Part shown: in pieces, positions 60,584-64,000 of the stretch | Position numbering within the stretch: position 1 is the first letter of the stretch | Layout of the letters: each line of letters begins with the position of its first letter | Source: Branchiibius sp. NY16-3462-2 | Lineage (GTDB): Bacteria > Actinomycetota > Actinomycetes > Actinomycetales > Dermatophilaceae | Length of the DNA stretch: 64,000 nt | Direction: 5' to 3' | Assembly (NCBI RefSeq): GCF_001594145.1 | Contig: NZ_LVCF01000043.1 | Coordinates: 62,001-126,000, forward strand | The notes under the pieces: generated by a model | What the model saw: the letters and a program-made list of their open reading frames with translations, nothing else | The model's database searches: none | What the model was told of the DNA's origin: nothing | Made by a program: the position numbers and the translations under genes

Positions 60584-62170
60584 TCAGTCGATGGGCGATG
60601 CCGTCGGAGCATGCCGCTCCAGGAAGCGGTAGACCTCGGTGTCGTCGACTCCGGGGAACACCCCGGGCGGCATGGCGGCCAACAGGTGGGAGTGCACCCG
60701 GGCTGAGGGCCAGGCCTGCCCATCCCACCGCTCCGACAACTGGGCCGGCGGTTGCGTGCAGCACGCCGGGTCGGGGCAGCGTGACACGGAACGATGCTGG
60801 GTCTCCCTGCCGCGGAACCACTTCACGTGTTGGTAGGGCACGCCGACGTTGACCGAGAACAACCCGTCCGGTGTCCGATCCACCAACGCGGTGCACCAGT
60901 AGGTCCCGGATCGGGTGTCGGTGTAGGCCTTGAACGCCTGGGACAGATCCGGTTGCTCGAAGACACGGCGGGCCGTCCACGACCGACACACCCGCTGGCC
61001 CTCGATCGCCCCGGAGGGGTCACTGGGGAACTGGATGCCGTCATTCTCATAGGCCTTGAAGATCACGCCGTTCTGCGCGATCCGCATGAAGTGCACCGGC
61101 AACCCCAGGTGCTTGGTCGCGAGGTTGGTGAACCGGTGGGCCGCCGTCTCGTAGGACACCGCGAAGAAGTCGCGCAAGTCCTCGATGGCAATGTCCTTGT
61201 CCTGCATGGCCGTTCGCAGGTACTGCACGGTCTCCTTCTCCGGCATCAGAAGGGCAGCCGCGAAGTAGTTGATCTCGACGCGCTGGCTGAGGAACTCTGC
61301 GTAGTCAGCAGGGACCCGGTGACCGAGCACAAGGTGCGCCAGCGCCTGGAGGGCGAGCGACCGCGAATCGTGTTGTCCCGCTTCAGGTTGCGGTAGGTAG
61401 ATGCGCTGGTTCTGCAGATCGGTCACGGTCCGGGTCGAGCTGGGCAGATCGGAGGTGTGTACCAGCGTGAACCCCATGTGGGCTGCGAGCCGGTCCACCG
61501 ATGCCCGACTGATCGGACCGCCCGCGTGGTTGATCGAACGAAGCATCTCGGCAGCCGCTCGTTCGATGTCGCCGAAGTAGTTGTCTGCGGCGCGCATCCG
61601 CTCGCGCAGTTCGAGGTTGGCGCGGCGCGCGTGCTCAGGAGTGGCCGCCTGATCGGCCTGGGCGGCGGTCATGGCTTCGTGCATCCCGACCAGCGCTTCC
61701 AGCGCCTCCTGGGGCAGCCGCGGGCCGATCTTCACCTTCGGCAGGCCCAGAGATTCGTAGGCCTCACTGCGCTGCGCTCGTTCGAGTTTGATCTCCAACG
61801 CGGCTCGCCGGGTCGGTGGCGCCGCCGCGAGCAGATCCGGCACGCTGGTTCCCAGCGCGTGCGCGAGGGCAGTGAGCACCGACAGACGAGGCTCCCGTTT
61901 TCCGGTTTCGATCAGCGAGAGCGCCGATGGGGACATTCCGACCGCGTCCGCGACATCGGTCAGAGTGCGCTGGGACTGCTGGCGAGCGTGCCGCAGGCGC
62001 CGCCCGAGCGTGAGCGGGTCAGGCGTGGCGCGACTGTCGGCCGTGGCCACCGGCGTCTCGTCCGGCGTCGTCAACCGGCCGGTAGGCGTCGGTGCTGTCG
62101 AGGTCATACGGACAGAATTGCCACTCTTGACGCCGGATCGAACACCCTTGGGTCGGGAAATACTCGCCAT
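60584..62170 (-). CDS. ramB: RamB-like regulator of acetate/glyoxylate metabolism
   Basis: A 528-residue regulator. The XRE helix-turn-helix is at about 55-110 (LGRRLRHARQQSQRTLTDVA, PSALSLIETGKREP). An IrrE/ImmA-like segment follows (LALQALAHLVLGHRV, EINYFAAALLMPE) and then the C-terminal ScfR-type domain with CPDPACC cysteines. RamB of Corynebacterium and Mycobacterium controls isocitrate lyase. This gene is divergent from aceA, which supports the same role. ATG 62170 has TATCGT 6 nt upstream (leaderless); ATG 62107 is an alternative. Confidence 0.88.
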   Translation of the reverse strand: MASISRPKGVRSGVKSGNSVRMTSTAPTPTGRLTTPDETPVATADSRATPDPLTLGRRLRHARQQSQRTLTDVADAVGMSPSALSLIETGKREPRLSVLTALAHALGTSVPDLLAAAPPTRRAALEIKLERAQRSEAYESLGLPKVKIGPRLPQEALEALVGMHEAMTAAQADQAATPEHARRANLELRERMRAADNYFGDIERAAAEMLRSINHAGGPISRASVDRLAAHMGFTLVHTSDLPSSTRTVTDLQNQRIYLPQPEAGQHDSRSLALQALAHLVLGHRVPADYAEFLSQRVEINYFAAALLMPEKETVQYLRTAMQDKDIAIEDLRDFFAVSYETAAHRFTNLATKHLGLPVHFMRIAQNGVIFKAYENDGIQFPSDPSGAIEGQRVCRSWTARRVFEQPDLSQAFKAYTDTRSGTYWCTALVDRTPDGLFSVNVGVPYQHVKWFRGRETQHRSVSRCPDPACCTQPPAQLSERWDGQAWPSARVHSHLLAAMPPGVFPGVDDTEVYRFLERHAPTASPID

Positions 62171-62297
62171 GCGACGACGATAGCGCAAAAAACGACGATC
62201 TTTACTCGAAAACTCTGCGGTAATCGGCGCAGCCGCCATGCACAGTGTTAATCACGAAACGAAGCACCACCGACGAGGATGGGAAAGACAGGGAGCC

Positions 62298-63593
62298 ATG
62301 AGCAACACCAACGCCCCGAGCATTGCCGACCAGGAAGCTGCACTGCAGAACGACTGGCACACCAACGAGCGCTGGTCCGGCGTGCGCCGTGACTACACCG
62401 CTGGCGACGTCATCAAGCTGCGCGGCACGGTCCAGGAGGAGTTCACCCTGGCCAAGCGCGGTTCGGAGCAGCTGTGGGAGAAGCTGCACACCGAGGACTA
62501 CATCAACGCGCTCGGCGCCCTGACCGGCAACCAGGCCGTGCAGCAGGTCAAGGCCGGCCTGAAGGCCATCTACCTGTCCGGTTGGCAGGTCGCCGGTGAC
62601 GCGAACCTGTCCGGTCACACCTACCCCGACCAGTCGCTCTACCCGGCCAACTCGGTCCCGCAGGTCGTGCGCCGCATCAACAACGCTCTGCTGCGCGCCG
62701 ACCAGATCGAGTTCTCCGAGGGCATCAAGACCGTCGATGAGTGGGTCGTGCCGATCGTCGCCGACGCCGAAGCCGGCTTCGGTGGCCCGCTGAACGCCTA
62801 CGAACTGATGAAGGCCATGATCGCGGCCGGTGCCTCCGGTGTGCACTGGGAGGACCAGCTGGCCTCGGAGAAGAAGTGCGGTCACCTCGGTGGCAAGGTG
62901 CTCATCCCGACCCAGCAGCACGTGCGCACCCTGAACGCCGCCCGCCTCGCCGCGGACGTCGCCGGTGTGCCGTCGGTGGTCATCGCGCGCACCGACGCCG
63001 AGGCCGCCACCCTGCTGACCACCGACGTGGACGAGCGTGACCAGGAGTTCCTGACCGGTGGCCGTACCAACGAAGGCTTCTACGAGGTGCGCAACGGCAT
63101 CGAGCCGTGCATCGCCCGTGGCCTGGCCTACGCGGAGTACGCCGACCTGCTGTGGATGGAGACCGGCACCCCCGACCTGGAGCTGGCCAAGAAGTTCGCC
63201 GAGAGCATCAAGGCGAAGTTCCCCGACCAGATGCTGGCCTACAACTGCTCGCCGTCCTTCAACTGGAAGAAGCACCTGGACGACGACACCATCGCCAAGT
63301 TCCAGCGTGAGCTCGGCGCGATGGGCTTCAAGTTCCAGTTCATCACCCTGGCCGGCTTCCACGCCCTGAACTACTCGATGTTCGACCTGGCCCACGGCTA
63401 CGCCCGTGAGCAGATGGCGGCCTACGTCAAGCTGCAGGAGGCGGAGTTCGCTTCCGAGGAGCGCGGCTACACCGCCACCAAGCACCAGCGCGAGGTCGGC
63501 ACGGGCTACTTCGACCTGATCTCCACCGCGCTGAACCCGGAGAGCTCCACCACGGCGCTCGCCAACTCGACCGAAGCGGCCCAGTTCCACTAA
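62298..63593 (+). CDS. aceA: Isocitrate lyase
   Basis: A 431-residue enzyme that splits isocitrate to glyoxylate and succinate, the first step of the glyoxylate shunt. The catalytic cysteine is in SEKKCGHLGGKVL, with metal-site residues in VADAEAGFGG and the C-terminal NCSPSFNWKKHL. GGGAG lies just before ATG 62298. The 127-bp gap to the RamB-like gene should hold the divergent promoters. TTTGCG near 62186 (on the minus strand) resembles half of a RamB site. Confidence 0.97.
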   Translation: MSNTNAPSIADQEAALQNDWHTNERWSGVRRDYTAGDVIKLRGTVQEEFTLAKRGSEQLWEKLHTEDYINALGALTGNQAVQQVKAGLKAIYLSGWQVAGDANLSGHTYPDQSLYPANSVPQVVRRINNALLRADQIEFSEGIKTVDEWVVPIVADAEAGFGGPLNAYELMKAMIAAGASGVHWEDQLASEKKCGHLGGKVLIPTQQHVRTLNAARLAADVAGVPSVVIARTDAEAATLLTTDVDERDQEFLTGGRTNEGFYEVRNGIEPCIARGLAYAEYADLLWMETGTPDLELAKKFAESIKAKFPDQMLAYNCSPSFNWKKHLDDDTIAKFQRELGAMGFKFQFITLAGFHALNYSMFDLAHGYAREQMAAYVKLQEAEFASEERGYTATKHQREVGTGYFDLISTALNPESSTTALANSTEAAQFH

Positions 63594-63605
63594 GCCGCAA
63601 CGGTT

Positions 63606-63641
63606 CGGGGCGGCGTACACCAATCGGTGAACGCCGCCCCG
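63606..63641 (+). terminator. Hairpin after aceA
   Basis: CGGGGCGGCGT pairs with ACGCCGCCCCG (11 bp) around a 14-nt loop, 13 nt after the aceA stop. Malate synthase downstream therefore probably has its own promoter in 63642-63784. Confidence 0.82.
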
Positions 63642-63784
63642 ACACGCACCACCCGGTCCCCCGCGGTCAACCTGGCTCCGGTCGCGGGGGCCCGGGTCAC
63701 ACATCTCGACCCGCGAGCCAGGAACAACCCAACCCATACGCCACACGGCACCAGTAACGGCCCTTGAGCCAGCAAGGAAGAGCT

Positions 63785-64000
63785 ATGAACGGTCAGCGTC
63801 GGACCGCCACGATCCGTGGCGCGCTGCAACCCCGATTCGAGGAGATCCTCACTCCTGAAGCGCTGGAGTTCCTCGCCGTACTCGACGGTGCCTTCGCCGG
63901 GCGCCGCGCCGAACTGCTGCAACTGCGGCGCGAGAAGGCCCGGGCCATCAATGCCGGTGCCAACCTCGACTTCTCCGAGCTGACCGCCGAAATCCGTGAC
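63785..64000 (+). CDS. aceB: Malate synthase A, N-terminal part (partial)
   Basis: The first 72 codons of a protein beginning MNGQRRTATIRGAL, with LTPEALEFLAVLDGAF and NLDFSELTAEIRD, the N-terminal pattern of malate synthase A. It condenses glyoxylate with acetyl-CoA, the second step of the glyoxylate shunt, and so belongs with aceA. AAGGAAG precedes ATG 63785. The gene runs out of the window. Confidence 0.88.
   Translation, partial: MNGQRRTATIRGALQPRFEEILTPEALEFLAVLDGAFAGRRAELLQLRREKARAINAGANLDFSELTAEIRD

Overview
The window is high-GC actinobacterial DNA. It carries the conserved actinobacterial block rpsP - KH protein - rimM - trmD ... rplS - lepB - rnhB - DUF2469 ... yraN ... comM - dprA - xerC ... 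M23 peptidase / rpsB, all in the usual order. Many genes have an actinobacterial -10 hexamer 6-7 nt before an ATG or GTG, which suggests leaderless mRNAs. A RamB-type regulator faces isocitrate lyase. A Micrococcales member (Dermacoccaceae-like) is my best guess, by inference only. There are no rRNA or tRNA genes in the window.

Layout. 1-23: first codons of rpsB (minus). 265-17926: an aminotransferase and a carbohydrate island. The island holds ABC importer A (1591-4749), a tyrosine phosphatase, the M23 peptidase, a LacI regulator (6260-7282) and a ten-kb operon (7395-17926). In that operon importer B, a YesL-like protein, a GH172-type (DUF2961) protein, a GH116-type protein, an FGGY kinase and a fucose/D-arabinose-isomerase-like protein are all joined by stop/start overlaps. 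Three LacI-type palindromes precede importer A, lacI and importer B. A furanoside-to-ketopentose-phosphate route, possibly for D-arabinose, is inferred. 17947-23034: DUF3152, xerC, a class III aminotransferase, a secreted HNH nuclease and dprA.

23654-35350: an 11.7-kb integrative element that cuts comM in two. Its ends share a 4-bp core (GATG). Removing it restores an in-frame 513-residue ComM. It encodes a large serine integrase, an HNH protein, a second serine recombinase, a triple zinc-finger-like protein, an ACTGG repeat cluster that looks like a replication origin, a RepA-like ATPase, a primase-polymerase, an XRE regulator and two operons of small proteins. I see no capsid, portal, large terminase or relaxase gene, so it resembles a phage satellite or a minimal replicating island.

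35351-45520: the 5' part of comM, an unknown 506-residue protein, an SSS-family transporter with a DUF3311 partner, yraN, and a four-gene module. The module is an ECF sigma factor, a small protein, a cytoplasmic subtilase with a duplicated GKISKWPV motif, and a TPR-CHAT protease. 45528-55194: DUF2469, rnhB, three tandem signal peptidases, rplS, an ABC exporter with a divergent TetR gene, a TrmD-GNAT fusion, rimM, the KH protein and rpsP. 55411-58746: a DUF4395 protein, a membrane protein with a peptidoglycan-binding domain and KPVV-rich tail, and a 536-residue protein made of VEKPV repeats. The last two look like a coupled envelope/scaffold pair. 59148-64000: alkaline phosphatase, ramB-like regulator, aceA and the start of malate synthase.
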